A stretch of DNA of 46,776 bases from Wenyingzhuangia sp. 2_MG-2023 (GCF_030548295.1 NZ_JAUOSB010000020.1:1-46776); one strand, 5' to 3'; shown: positions 16,572 to 25,846, numbered from the stretch's first letter. Notes: generated by a model not told the origin, from the sequence alone. Program-made: numbers and translations.

Positions 16572-17098
16572 TGGAACAATTAGCACATGAATCCATAAAA
16601 AAAAGACCACAAACCTTCCCCATTGTGGTGATTGCAGATGAATTGAGAACTCCTCAAAACGTAGGTATGTGCCTTAGAGTTTGTGAGGCTTTTGGAGTTT
16701 CTAAGTTTTACAGAAACGACCAATCTCCAGATTTGGACAACCGCATGGTACAACGAACAGCTAGAAACACAGACAAATTCCTAGAAGTTCAGGCTTATGA
16801 AAATACAGTCAACACCATCGTAAAATTAAAGACCGAAGGGTACACGGTATTGGCTTTGGAAATAACCAACAGCAGTAAAAACATTCATCAATACAGTTTT
16901 ACAAAACATTCAAAAATAGCGTTATTGATAGGTTCTGAACGATTCGGAATTGACCCAGATGCTTTATTGCAATGTGATGGAAGTATCGATATTGCAATGT
17001 TTGGCCTAAATTCTTCTATGAATGTAGTCAACAGCCTTAGCGTCTGTCTTTACGAAATAACAAAACAATTAAACACAACTGAAAATACCCTCTCATGA
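16571..17098 (+). CDS. SpoU (TrmH)-family RNA 2'-O-methyltransferase
   Basis: 175 residues of the SPOUT class. The three family motifs are visible: motif 1 ELRTPQNVGMCLRVCEAFG, motif 2 IALLIGSERFGIDP and motif 3 MFGLNSSMNVVNSLSVCLY, which form the knotted SAM site. It lacks an extra N-terminal substrate-binding domain, so it is close to the minimal TrmL/TrmH size. The target (tRNA or rRNA ribose) cannot be told from sequence. It overlaps the AraC gene by 1 bp and hemH by 4 bp (ATGA), so all three are translationally coupled. Confidence 0.9.
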   Translation: MEQLAHESIKKRPQTFPIVVIADELRTPQNVGMCLRVCEAFGVSKFYRNDQSPDLDNRMVQRTARNTDKFLEVQAYENTVNTIVKLKTEGYTVLALEITNSSKNIHQYSFTKHSKIALLIGSERFGIDPDALLQCDGSIDIAMFGLNSSMNVVNSLSVCLYEITKQLNTTENTLS

Positions 17099-18114
17099 AA
17101 GGAATATTGTTAGTAAACTTAGGATCTCCCAATAGCACATCGGTAAAAGATGTCCGCAATTATTTAGACGAATTTTTAATGGACAGTAGGGTCATCGATC
17201 TTCCTTATGTCACTAGATGTCTATTGGTCAAAGGAATCATTTTAAACACTCGTCCCAAACAATCGGCAGAAGCTTACAGTAAAGTTTGGACAAACGAGGG
17301 TTCTCCATTGATTGTGATTTCTGAGAAATTCACCTCAAAAATAAAACAACAAATTAAAGTTCCTGTAGAATTGGCTATGCGTTACGGAAATCCTTCTATG
17401 GAAAGTGGTATTTCCAAATTGGCTGCACAAGGCGTGACAGAAATGTTGTTGGTTCCTCTATACCCACAATTTGCCATGGCAACTACGGAAACCATTGTGG
17501 TCTTGGCAGAAAAAATCATTCGAGAACAGTTTCCAAACATCAAAATGACTAGTTTGCCAGCATTTTACAACCAACAAACCTACATTGATGTATTGTCTAA
17601 AAGCATTCAAGAAACCCTAGAAAAAGAAGACTACGATCACCTCTTGTTTTCCTACCATGGAGTTCCCGAAAGACACATCAAAAATTCAGATGTCACCGAG
17701 AATCACTGTCAATTGAACGGTGCATGTTGCCACACTAAATCAGAAGCACATGCTTACTGTTACCGCCATCAATGTTACGCGACTACAGAAGGGGTTGCAA
17801 AAAAACTGGGTTTAAAAGCTGGATTTTACAGCACTTCTTTTCAATCTAGATTGGGAAAAGATCCTTGGTTGCAACCTTACACAGACCTGACCATCAATGA
17901 CAGGGCTCAGAATGGAATTAAAAAATTGGCCGTTGCTACTCCTGCATTTGTAGCAGATTGTTTGGAAACCATTGAAGAAATTGGCATGGAAGCAAAACAC
18001 GAGTTTGAAGAAAATACAGGAGAATTATTCACCACGATTCCTTGTTTGAACGACCGAGACGATTGGGTAGCAGTCGTTACTAATTGGCTAAATGAGTGGA
18101 TCGACAAAAATTAA
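17095..18114 (+). CDS. hemH: Ferrochelatase
   Basis: 339 residues. HemH inserts Fe2+ into protoporphyrin IX, the last step of protohaem synthesis. Motifs are GILLVNLGSPNS at the start, NEGSPLIVISEKF, LVPLYPQFAMATTET, the active-site His in LLFSYHGVPERHIKN, the FYSTSFQSRLGKDPWLQPYT block and the C-terminal TPAFVADCLETIEEIG with its metal-site Glu residues. A Cys-rich stretch (NGACCHTKSEAHAYCYRHQC) follows the His loop, as in other bacterial ferrochelatases of this group. Third gene of the AraC-methyltransferase-hemH unit. Confidence 0.97.
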   Translation: MKGILLVNLGSPNSTSVKDVRNYLDEFLMDSRVIDLPYVTRCLLVKGIILNTRPKQSAEAYSKVWTNEGSPLIVISEKFTSKIKQQIKVPVELAMRYGNPSMESGISKLAAQGVTEMLLVPLYPQFAMATTETIVVLAEKIIREQFPNIKMTSLPAFYNQQTYIDVLSKSIQETLEKEDYDHLLFSYHGVPERHIKNSDVTENHCQLNGACCHTKSEAHAYCYRHQCYATTEGVAKKLGLKAGFYSTSFQSRLGKDPWLQPYTDLTINDRAQNGIKKLAVATPAFVADCLETIEEIGMEAKHEFEENTGELFTTIPCLNDRDDWVAVVTNWLNEWIDKN

Positions 18115-18185
18115 CAATTGACGAAATGCAATTGGCAATTAAAATGAACAATTAGTAATTCGTTGTGCGTTTCAGAAAATATAAA

Positions 18186-18304
18186 TGTCAGTTCGAGTGA
18201 TTTTGAGGTACGAAAAATCGTATCGAGAACTATTTTTAGTAATACAATTCTTATTTCTCGATACAATTTTCTCAATTTCATCCTAAACCCCACTCGAATT
18301 GACA
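18186..18304. repeat. Isolated inverted-repeat unit of the TTCGAGTG/TATCGAGAA family
   Basis: Begins TGTCAGTTCGAGTG, carries a core with TTTTGAGGTACGAAAAATC, then GTATCGAGAAC; after a ~30-nt loop comes TTCTCGATACAA and the end CCACTCGAATTGACA. The ends match the large array but the cores differ (TTTTGAGG type). Flanking AATT/TAATT short words (18112-18160 and 18332-18365) give the same look as the haem spacers. It lies between hemH and hemJ. Confidence 0.85.
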
Positions 18305-18372
18305 GGATTTCATCTCAAATACACAAAGGATATTCGTAATTTGTAATTCTTAAAAATCGTAATTAAATACAT

Positions 18373-18942
18373 ATGGAATATTTATACATCAAAGCACTAC
18401 ACATCATTTTTGTGGTTACTTGGTTTGCAGGACTTTTTTACATGGTTCGTTTGTTCATCTACCACAAAGAAGCAGAACAAAAATCTGATGAAGCTCGAAT
18501 CATCTTACAGCAGCAATACAAACTCATGGAAAAACGATTGTGGTACATCATTACCTGGCCATCGGCAATTATTACGGCACTTACTGCGATTTATTTGTTG
18601 TACTTGTCTCCTGGATTCTTAACCCAAAGCTGGATGTGGGTCAAACTATCTTTTGTTGCTGCTTTGTTTTTTTACCAATTTGCCTGTCATCGTATTTTCA
18701 AACAATTACAAAACAACGTTTGCAAATATAGCACCTTTCAATTGCGCTTGTGGAACGAAGTAGCCACCATCATCTTATTTGCTGTTGTGTTTTTAGTCGT
18801 GTTAAAAAGTGCTGTCAATTGGATTTGGGGAGTCGTAGGAATTGTATTGATTTCTGTCATCTTAATGATGATGGTCAAAGTGTACAAAAAAATGCGTGCC
18901 AAAAAAAGTTGGGACAAAGAAGAAGAAACTATAAAAAAATAA
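18373..18942 (+). CDS. hemJ: Protoporphyrinogen IX oxidase, HemJ type
   Basis: 189 residues with four predicted membrane helices. The sequence fits HemJ (UPF0093): YIKALHIIFVVTWFAGLFYM with the conserved His at position 10, RLFIYH, the Trp-rich RLWYIITWP, and WMWVKLSFVA with Lys91 matching the conserved Lys of the family. HemJ oxidises protoporphyrinogen IX to protoporphyrin IX and is thought to bind a b-type haem. It fills the only step missing between hemF and hemH, as no hemG or hemY is in the window. It is separated from hemH by a repeat unit, so it may have its own promoter. Confidence 0.92.
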   Translation: MEYLYIKALHIIFVVTWFAGLFYMVRLFIYHKEAEQKSDEARIILQQQYKLMEKRLWYIITWPSAIITALTAIYLLYLSPGFLTQSWMWVKLSFVAALFFYQFACHRIFKQLQNNVCKYSTFQLRLWNEVATIILFAVVFLVVLKSAVNWIWGVVGIVLISVILMMMVKVYKKMRAKKSWDKEEETIKK

Positions 18943-19014
18943 TATTGTCATTTATTATTCTTTAGTTTTTTTTTGATAAAAGCACTTATCTGAACAATCT
19001 TCATCACATTAAAA

Positions 19015-19296
19015 CGTCAATTCGAGTGGTTTTGAGGCACGAAAAATTGTATCGAAAATCATCTATACACATAACAATATTTACAACAACAAATGTCAAT
19101 TCGAGTGGTTTTGAGGTATGAAAAATTGTATCGAGAATCAGCTACACACAACAATATTTATAACTCCAAATGTCAATTCGAGTGGTTTTGAGGTACGAAA
19201 AACTGTATCGAGAATCAGCTACACATAACAATATTTATAACTCCAAATGTCAATTCGAGTGGTTTTGAGGTACGAAAAATTGTATCGAGAATCATT
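19015..19296. repeat. Four-copy 77-bp direct tandem repeat, same end motifs
   Basis: Four head-to-tail copies start at about 19015, 19094, 19171 and 19248 (spacing 79, 77, 77). Each has TGTCAATTCGAGTGGTTTTG, AGGTACGAAAAATTG, TATCGAGAATCA and a ~28-nt linker AGCTACACATAACAATATTT plus ATAACTCCAA. The end motifs are those of the inverted array, but all copies point the same way. The rest of 18943-19360 contains no gene. Confidence 0.92.
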
Positions 19297-19360
19297 AGGA
19301 TCCATCAAAAACAAACTATTCAAGTTTTAAATCAAACACTTACATAATTTGAAAAACCAA

Positions 19361-20494
19361 TTATTTCAAGAAAATAACCTCACCTCTACCATCGGCAGAA
19401 TTGCTACCTATCAAAAAATTGGTAGAATTGGGTAAAATTTTAAATAAGACTTTGTGAAATCTATGCGTTCCAATGTGATTGATGATCTCTTGGTATGACA
19501 TAGATTTTTCTTCAAACCAAACTTCCTCTATCTTCTTTTCTCGAATGAACTCTTCCAATTTAATGGTATCGTTTGGGCTGACTTTCACAATCTCTTTGTT
19601 CAGTTGCAGGTCGTTAAAAATATCTCGATCTCCCACAAATAGAATTTTCTGTGTATCTTCAATCAAAATAGGAGCGTTGGAGAGTTGGAAATACTTGATC
19701 AAAAACCACAGCTTCACTCCCAATTTCATCAACAAAACATCGATTCCTGAAAACTTAAAATGTTTACGATAGAAAATATTCATAGCCCCGTAAAAGTGTC
19801 TCAAATACTTTACATCTTTCCGAGTACTCTCTCCTTTGTAATGGATGACTACTGATTTTCCAAAGTAGTAATTTGTGTAACCTGCTTTGTTCAATTTGTA
19901 ACTCAAATCAATGTCTTCTCCGTACATAAAATAATCTTCATCAAACCCTCCTACTTCTAAGTAGCGCTCTTTTTTTAGCAGCATAAAAGCTCCGACCAAA
20001 ACATCAATTTTACCGATTCCGTCTTTGGTCAAATAATTGGCATAATAGCCTCCGTTGTGCATCCCCAACATTCTTCCTAAAGATCTTTTAGGAGTAGGCA
20101 AGCCTCTTTTGCTTTCTGGCAAAAAAACCCCCGTACCATCAATCAATCGAACCCCCAAAGCTCCCAAATCTTGTTGAGCATCGGCAAAAGGTAATATTTC
20201 ATTAAACAAACTTTCTCCTACTACAGTGTCTGGATTCAAAATCAGCACATAATCTCCCTTTGCCAATTGCGCTCCTTGATTGTTTGCTTTGGAAAAACCA
20301 ACATTTGTTTTGTTTTCTACCAAGGTAACATTCGGGAAACGTTTTTTCATCATTTGACAACTGGTATCGATAGAAACATTGTCTACTACAATAATTTCTC
20401 CAGAAATACCTTGCAAAGCTTTTTCAACACTCAACAAACACTGCTCTAAAAAATAGCGGACATTGTAATTTACGATGACAACAGAAACTTTCAT
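19361..20494 (-). CDS. Glycosyltransferase family 2 protein
   Basis: 377 residues. GT-A fold GT2 enzyme: KVSVVIVNYNVRYFLEQCL start, DNVSIDTS, the nucleotide-binding NVGFSKANNQG, and the DXD-like YVLILNPDTVV. The acceptor region has DEDYFMYGEDIDLSYKLNKAG (the ED of GEDIDL acts as base). Rhamnosyltransferase-like. A hydrophobic helix pair lies near residues 250-270. The C-terminal ~100 residues (ILFVGDRDIFNDLQ...) look like an extra small domain not usual in this family. It is transcribed separately from the polysaccharide locus, downstream of the wzc terminator. Confidence 0.88.
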   Translation of the reverse strand: MKVSVVIVNYNVRYFLEQCLLSVEKALQGISGEIIVVDNVSIDTSCQMMKKRFPNVTLVENKTNVGFSKANNQGAQLAKGDYVLILNPDTVVGESLFNEILPFADAQQDLGALGVRLIDGTGVFLPESKRGLPTPKRSLGRMLGMHNGGYYANYLTKDGIGKIDVLVGAFMLLKKERYLEVGGFDEDYFMYGEDIDLSYKLNKAGYTNYYFGKSVVIHYKGESTRKDVKYLRHFYGAMNIFYRKHFKFSGIDVLLMKLGVKLWFLIKYFQLSNAPILIEDTQKILFVGDRDIFNDLQLNKEIVKVSPNDTIKLEEFIREKKIEEVWFEEKSMSYQEIINHIGTHRFHKVLFKILPNSTNFLIGSNSADGRGEVIFLK

Positions 20495-20543
20495 CTGACT
20501 CTTGTTTTTTCTAATTCGAAGATAGGAAATATATCATTCTTTC

Positions 20544-20566
20544 GTGATTTCTATAGATGAAATCAC
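20544..20566. other. Inverted repeat upstream of the GT2 gene
   Basis: GTGATTTC (20544-20551) and GAAATCAC (20559-20566) with a 7-nt spacer. It lies between the wzc terminator and the GT2 start; just below it TATCTTCG (minus strand, about 20524-20517) is a near -7 box. It could be an operator or a transcript hairpin. Confidence 0.4.
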
Positions 20567-20576
20567 ACTAAAAAAC

Positions 20577-20608
20577 AAAAAAATGGAGGGACAGCCCTCC
20601 ATTTTTTT
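20577..20608 (-). terminator. Strong terminator at the end of the polysaccharide locus
   Basis: AAATGGAGGG (20581-20590), a 4-nt loop and CCCTCCATTT (20595-20604), extended by flanking A and T runs. On the minus strand it follows the wzc stop by about 30 bp. It marks the 3' end of the polysaccharide operon. Confidence 0.9.
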
Positions 20609-20635
20609 GTATCATGATTATTTGTTTTTAAATCT

Positions 20636-23020
20636 TTATCGTTTGAAAATATGATACCATTTCTTTTTCTTGGTATCGTCATCCTCATAAGAATACCCAT
20701 AACTGTAGGCATAATTGTAATTGTAGCCATAACCATAACCTTTGCTCGCATCCACACCATTGACAACATACCCAACGTTGTTCAATTTCTTTTCGTCTAT
20801 CAAACGTTTGGAATACTCCACAATATTTTTTTCTGTGTAATTAGATCTTGTCACATAAACCGTGGTGTCCACTAATTTTCCAAAAATCAACGTATCACTT
20901 ACCAACAACGTAGGTGCGGAATCAATCACAATATAATCGTATTTCGCTTTCAATACGCCTAACAACTCTTCAAAACGAGGTGTTGACAACAAACTAGTCG
21001 GGTTTGGAGGAATGGAACCTGCAAACAAAATATCCAAGTTGGGGGTTTCTTTGGGATGGTGGAATTCCAAATCTGACAACTCAATATTGTCGTCATTCAA
21101 ATAACTGGACAATCCTGTATTCACATTGTCTATTTCCAAATACTTGTGCAACTGTGGATTTCTCAAATCGGCTCCTATCAAAATTACTTTATTCCGATGG
21201 TTGGAAATCTCAGAAGCCAAATTGTACGAAATCAAGGTTTTCCCTTCTCCTTTGACCGAAGAAGTCACCAATAAGGTTTTTCCCACACCATCTTTTGTTT
21301 TGGGGATGATAAACTTGATGTTTGTGATCAAAGTTCTAAAAGACTCCTTCAACACACTACGATCCTGCTCCCCACCTTCAGTCAATATTTGTTTCACATC
21401 TTTCAACAAAGGAATACTACTCAAGACAGGCAGCCCTTTGGCAATACTTTCTACGTCTTTCGTCGTTCCAATTCTAGTATTTAACAAAAATTTTATATAC
21501 AAGGAAACTAATGGAATTAAAATTCCTGCAAAAACAGCTAAAACTAAAATCTTCATTTTGCTAGGTGCAATTGGTGGACTGACAATGGCATTGTCTATGA
21601 TTTTTATTTTAGACACTGCTACCGCATAATTGATAGCCGATTCTTCTCGTTTCTGCAACAAGAGTAAATACAAACTCTCTTTCAAATTTTGTTGGCGTTC
21701 TATGTTTCTTAAAATCTTTTCCTTTTCAGGTAAATTTTTAAAATAGGTCCTGGCCAATCCTTGAGAGTTTTGGGCTCTCTGTAAACGCAATTGCAACTGC
21801 CCCACATAAGAGTTGATAGATTTATTGATGTTGCTTCTTAAATCTGATAAGTTTTTTGCCAATACATTTAAATAAGGGTTGTTTTCCCCAGCACTTATTT
21901 TTAGTTTCTCGTATTCCAACAGACTAGAATTGTATTCGCTGGAAAGTTGATTGATGGTTTCACTATCTAACCCTATGTTGGAAGGTAATAACTCAAAGTT
22001 CTTTTGTTTTTGTAAAGAGGTTTGTAACATTTCCCCTAATTCTAATTGAGTTTCTATCAGGAACAATTCTTCTTCTTTGGCTGCATTTTTTTCTATTGCC
22101 ACCCCAGCATCTACCTCAAACTTACTAACACGGTTTTCTTGTTTGTAGTCTTTTTTCTCTTTTTCAATTTCTTCTAACTCTGAAACTAAGTATTTAAAGC
22201 GATCATCTACAAACTCAATGGTACGCTTGAATACTTTCTGACGGTCTATAATTCCGTCTTTTTCGTATACCCCTATCAAAGCATTGATGATGTTTTGAGA
22301 ATGTCTCGCATTTTGTGTTTGAATGCTTAAATTTAGTAAGTCACTATCATCACTAGTGGAGGCAACATTTAGTGATTTTACAATTCCTTGCGTGGCAGCC
22401 TTTAAACTTTGAACAACCACAGTATAGGTTATACCTTGTTGAGATTCGGGGTCCTGAATTCCAATATTTCTAATTTCTACTAGGAAATCTGGATGGTTTG
22501 CCTGATAATTGTAACCATGAGTTTGATAGGTTTGCTCCGTTTTTAAGTTGGTTAGCAAATATCCTTTGTCATTTACCTCTAGGGTAAAACTAATCCCTAC
22601 TTGTATGCTATCTATGGGGAGTTGGTGGCTCACCTTAAAAGGGGGGCTAAATACCTGACGTGTAACCAATCTACCTTTGGCAAAGTAGCTGACATTCAAC
22701 TCTAATTCTTTTACCACTTCTCCCACTATTTTATGAGATTTGATGACTGCAATTTCGTTGTCTAGATTGACTTTTGATTTTCCCAACAAACCTTTTAAAT
22801 CCAAACTAAAATTCGCATTGTCTTCATTGTCCAATACTTGTATTTTAGCTGTTGCTTCGTACATATCGTTTTGAAACTTTAGATATACAAAAGCCAAGAT
22901 ACAAGTACATACTACCCCCAATACAAACAAAGGCCAGTACCTTAGATATTTTAAGAGTATCTCTTTAATGTCTATTTTTTCCTCTTGGAAATCCATTTCA
23001 AAAAAATCCTTTTCTGTCAT
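20636..23020 (-). CDS. wzc: Polysaccharide co-polymerase / tyrosine autokinase (Wzc-like)
   Basis: About 794 residues from the ATG at 23020 (a GTG two codons earlier is possible). Order: cytoplasmic tip, TM1 (LFVLGVVCTCILAFVYL), a long periplasmic Wzz region with coiled coil (about 270-450), TM2 (KILVLAVFAGILIPLVSLY), then a BY-kinase domain. Kinase motifs are Walker A SSVKGEGKT near residue 590, Walker A' VILIGADLRNPQLH and Walker B YIVIDSAPTL. The tail has alternating Tyr (GYGYGYNYNYAYSYGYSY), the autophosphorylation cluster. It controls chain length and export of the surface polysaccharide with Wza, whose gene lies directly upstream. Last gene before the terminator. Confidence 0.94.
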   Translation of the reverse strand: MTEKDFFEMDFQEEKIDIKEILLKYLRYWPLFVLGVVCTCILAFVYLKFQNDMYEATAKIQVLDNEDNANFSLDLKGLLGKSKVNLDNEIAVIKSHKIVGEVVKELELNVSYFAKGRLVTRQVFSPPFKVSHQLPIDSIQVGISFTLEVNDKGYLLTNLKTEQTYQTHGYNYQANHPDFLVEIRNIGIQDPESQQGITYTVVVQSLKAATQGIVKSLNVASTSDDSDLLNLSIQTQNARHSQNIINALIGVYEKDGIIDRQKVFKRTIEFVDDRFKYLVSELEEIEKEKKDYKQENRVSKFEVDAGVAIEKNAAKEEELFLIETQLELGEMLQTSLQKQKNFELLPSNIGLDSETINQLSSEYNSSLLEYEKLKISAGENNPYLNVLAKNLSDLRSNINKSINSYVGQLQLRLQRAQNSQGLARTYFKNLPEKEKILRNIERQQNLKESLYLLLLQKREESAINYAVAVSKIKIIDNAIVSPPIAPSKMKILVLAVFAGILIPLVSLYIKFLLNTRIGTTKDVESIAKGLPVLSSIPLLKDVKQILTEGGEQDRSVLKESFRTLITNIKFIIPKTKDGVGKTLLVTSSVKGEGKTLISYNLASEISNHRNKVILIGADLRNPQLHKYLEIDNVNTGLSSYLNDDNIELSDLEFHHPKETPNLDILFAGSIPPNPTSLLSTPRFEELLGVLKAKYDYIVIDSAPTLLVSDTLIFGKLVDTTVYVTRSNYTEKNIVEYSKRLIDEKKLNNVGYVVNGVDASKGYGYGYNYNYAYSYGYSYEDDDTKKKKWYHIFKR

Positions 23021-23030
23021 TTTCACTTTT

Positions 23031-23822
23031 TTAATTGGTTAGTAAAACCGTCGTTGTAATTACTAAAGAAATTACTCCTATTAGGCTAGACACATTCCCC
23101 AAATAGCCAGCAGATTTTACTTGGGCTTGGTTTGGATTGATGATCAAAACATCGTTGGGTTGTATATAATAAGTTTCTTGGTTGATCCAATCGGTTTGGG
23201 TTAAATCGATAGGGAATACTTTTCTTTTTCCCTGTACTTCACGAATCAGTACAATGTCTTTTCGTTTCCCTTTTACAGTTAAATCTCCTGCATAACCCAA
23301 CGCTTGGGGAATGGATAAGGTTTGTTCGGTAAAATTGTAGGTTCCGGGTCTTTTTACTTCTCCCAAGACCGTTACTTTGGCATTTAGCAAACGAATGTCC
23401 ACCGAAGGTTGTACCAAATGTTTTCCTTCTTCCAACATCTTTGTAATTTCTTGCCTCAGATCGTTAATGGTTTTGTTTTCGGTTTGGACAGTTCCTAAAA
23501 CAGGGAGTTGAATGCTTCCGTCATTGGCTACCAAGTATCCCTGTAATTTTAAAATTTCTAAATTATTTACAGGTTGTGCACTGCTCCCTTCCGATGCCCA
23601 TTTTTTGTTATAGACTACTGCTGTTTCGGAGACCAGGGCAGAAATTGCAATAGATAAGATATCGTTGGGTTGAATGTATAATTGAGGGCGTTCTACTTTT
23701 TGTTGGTTGAGTTCACTTGCATCTTGAAAGTATAAAATGTCTTTTTTATAAACACAGCTTTGTAAGCTTAACATCACCAACAGTATTCCCACCTCTAGTT
23801 GTTTTCTTTTAAATATTTTCAT
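23031..23822 (-). CDS. wza: Polysaccharide export outer-membrane lipoprotein (Wza-like)
   Basis: 263 residues. Lipoprotein signal with lipobox LQSC near residue 23, then the poly-export (Wza) domain (LYIQPNDILSIAISAL) and one SLBB-type domain (VTVLGEVKRPGTYNF). The C-terminus has a hydrophobic helix (SSLIGVISLVITTTVLLTN), as in short Bacteroidota Wza proteins that insert it in the outer membrane. It forms the export channel that works with the Wzc-like kinase 11-17 bp downstream. Confidence 0.92.
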   Translation of the reverse strand: MKIFKRKQLEVGILLVMLSLQSCVYKKDILYFQDASELNQQKVERPQLYIQPNDILSIAISALVSETAVVYNKKWASEGSSAQPVNNLEILKLQGYLVANDGSIQLPVLGTVQTENKTINDLRQEITKMLEEGKHLVQPSVDIRLLNAKVTVLGEVKRPGTYNFTEQTLSIPQALGYAGDLTVKGKRKDIVLIREVQGKRKVFPIDLTQTDWINQETYYIQPNDVLIINPNQAQVKSAGYLGNVSSLIGVISLVITTTVLLTN

Positions 23823-23885
23823 AGATTTTGTTTTTGTTTGCCTCCATCATTACTTATTTGCAAAACTAAGATTTTCTATTGACTT

Positions 23886-24668
23886 TTAGTGGGTCGTATT
23901 TTGCTGTTTTTCTTTATATATTGTCCTTCTTTGTTTACGGATGCGCAATCCCATTTTTAAGAGAACGTATCCAAAAAAAGGACCGTAATAGACATAGCGT
24001 CTCCACATACGTTTGGGTTCTTTTAGCAAGCGTATAAACCATTCTAAGCCTAGATTGACCCAAAATGGCGAAGGTCTTTCTACGGTTCCTGCATAAAAAT
24101 CGAACACTGCCCCAATGGCACAAATCGTTCCTACATCCAACTGGTCTTTATGTGCCTTTGCCCATTTTTCTTGCTTGGGTGCCGTCATTCCTACAAACAA
24201 TACGTAGGGTTTAAAACCATTGACCGCCGCAATCATGGCTTGGTTGTCTTCTTTGGAAAATTCAGGTTTGTAAGGAGGAGAATAGGTAGCCACTCTTATA
24301 TTGGGATATTCTTGAGACAGTCGTTCTTTAATTTTTAACAAAGTGCTTTCCGAAGCCCCCATGTACATACAAGTTCCATGATCTTTGTTTACTTGCTCTA
24401 ACAAGTACTGATGGATTTCGGCACCTGCAATTTTTTGTATTTTTTGTTTTCTCAGCAATTTTGCTGCCACTACAATTCCAATCCCATCAGGTAACAAAAT
24501 GTCCGATTTTTGCAAGGCTTTTTTAAATTGCAAATCATTATCTGCAATGCAATAGGAATACTGATTGATAGTAGTTATCAACTGTTTTTTACGGTAGTCT
24601 ATATCTGTTAGTTTCCCTGTAAATATTTTGTACTCTAATAAAGAAAGGGTTTTGTGTTTTTGTTTCAT
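23886..24668 (-). CDS. WecG/TagA/CpsF-family (GT26) glycosyltransferase
   Basis: 260 residues. GT26 motifs: LLPDGIGIVVAAKLL (catalytic Asp region), AGAEIHQYLLE, MYMGASE, YSPPYKPEFS, the strongly conserved LFVGMTAPKQEKW and AIGAVFDFYAGTVERPSPFW, then LEWFIRLLKEPKRMWRRYV. GT26 enzymes add the second sugar (often ManNAc or a uronate derivative) to an undecaprenyl-linked first sugar on the inner side of the membrane. That supports a Wzx/Wzy type repeat-unit pathway here. It lies just before wza. Confidence 0.93.
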   Translation of the reverse strand: MKQKHKTLSLLEYKIFTGKLTDIDYRKKQLITTINQYSYCIADNDLQFKKALQKSDILLPDGIGIVVAAKLLRKQKIQKIAGAEIHQYLLEQVNKDHGTCMYMGASESTLLKIKERLSQEYPNIRVATYSPPYKPEFSKEDNQAMIAAVNGFKPYVLFVGMTAPKQEKWAKAHKDQLDVGTICAIGAVFDFYAGTVERPSPFWVNLGLEWFIRLLKEPKRMWRRYVYYGPFFGYVLLKMGLRIRKQRRTIYKEKQQNTTH

Positions 24669-24739
24669 ACTGGCTCTATTTCTATCAAATCAGACTATAA
24701 AAATCTATAAATAATTACTAAATATTATAATTTTTAAAA

Positions 24740-25846
24740 TTAATTAGCTGCTATTATTTTTAAAATGGAGGTGAAATTGGATTCAAATCTTTCAAGCGTA
24801 AATTTTTCTTGAAACCTTACTCTTCCATCTCTCCCCATTTGGTAACACATTTCTGGATTAGATGACAATTCTATGATTTTTTCAGCCAATTGAGTTATGT
24901 TCTGCTGTTCAATCAAAAAACCTGTTTTTCCATCCACCACAACATCAGGAATACCTCCTTCAAAAGTTGAAATTACTGGTAAACTGTACTGCATAGCTTC
25001 TAAGTTGACCAAACCAAAGGTTTCGTTATGATAAAATGTTGGAAATACAAAAACATCTGCTTTAGAAAAGTACTCATGTTTGTCTTCTCCATATTTTTTA
25101 CCCAAATATTGTACATGTTCTTGAAGATTTAAACTTCTTAGCTTTGCATTGAACTGGTTTTTGTTGATATCACCTTCCCCTCCTATAAAATTACAAGTGA
25201 ATGGTATTTCTTTTTCTTTTAGGATAGCTAAAGCTTTTAATAAAATAAATACTCCTTTGCTTTCTATCAAATTAGATAAATAGAGTAAACTAACAGAAGT
25301 ATTATTTTGTTTTCTCCTATCTATTAATGGAAGCTTTAAGTCTGGAATTCCATTGGGACAATAAAAAACATCTTCTTTTATCACGTATTTTGAGATGTCT
25401 TGATACAAATGTTGAGACAACAAAACTACTTTGGCATTCTTAAATATTTTTTGATATAAAAAATTATCTAGTTTTTTATGTTGGTTTACCGATACCCCTT
25501 TGTTGTGAAAGTGAATGACCAATTGAGCACCAAACAACTTTAATAGGAAACCAATCACTACATCTTTGTAAAAAGCACCACCTTTGGCCGTCATTGCTAA
25601 ATAGCATACCTCAGGCCTGAACACAAGTAACTGATACCAGATCTTAAAAATAATGCGAATGTATTTTAATAGTTTTCTAATGTCCCCTTTCCCAATTTCG
25701 TCTACATTATCAGATGTTCCTAGATTGACATACTTAGTCAAAAAAGTATTATTAATAACAACACTTTCGTTAATATATTTTCCCACCATTGAAGAACCAT
25801 GTACAGGAGGAGGTATATGTAAACAGAACAATATTTTATTCTTCAT
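24740..25846 (-). CDS. Glycosyltransferase family 4 protein
   Basis: 368 residues, GT-B fold. N-terminal FCLHIPPPVHGSSMVGKYIN glycine-rich loop, the central CPNGIPDLK, LLYLSNLIESKGVFILLKAL opening the C-terminal domain, and the E-x7-E catalytic motif ETFGLVNLEAM. The GT4 fold and motifs are clear; the donor sugar is not determinable. Fourth-last gene of the minus-strand polysaccharide locus. Confidence 0.92.
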   Translation of the reverse strand: MKNKILFCLHIPPPVHGSSMVGKYINESVVINNTFLTKYVNLGTSDNVDEIGKGDIRKLLKYIRIIFKIWYQLLVFRPEVCYLAMTAKGGAFYKDVVIGFLLKLFGAQLVIHFHNKGVSVNQHKKLDNFLYQKIFKNAKVVLLSQHLYQDISKYVIKEDVFYCPNGIPDLKLPLIDRRKQNNTSVSLLYLSNLIESKGVFILLKALAILKEKEIPFTCNFIGGEGDINKNQFNAKLRSLNLQEHVQYLGKKYGEDKHEYFSKADVFVFPTFYHNETFGLVNLEAMQYSLPVISTFEGGIPDVVVDGKTGFLIEQQNITQLAEKIIELSSNPEMCYQMGRDGRVRFQEKFTLERFESNFTSILKIIAAN

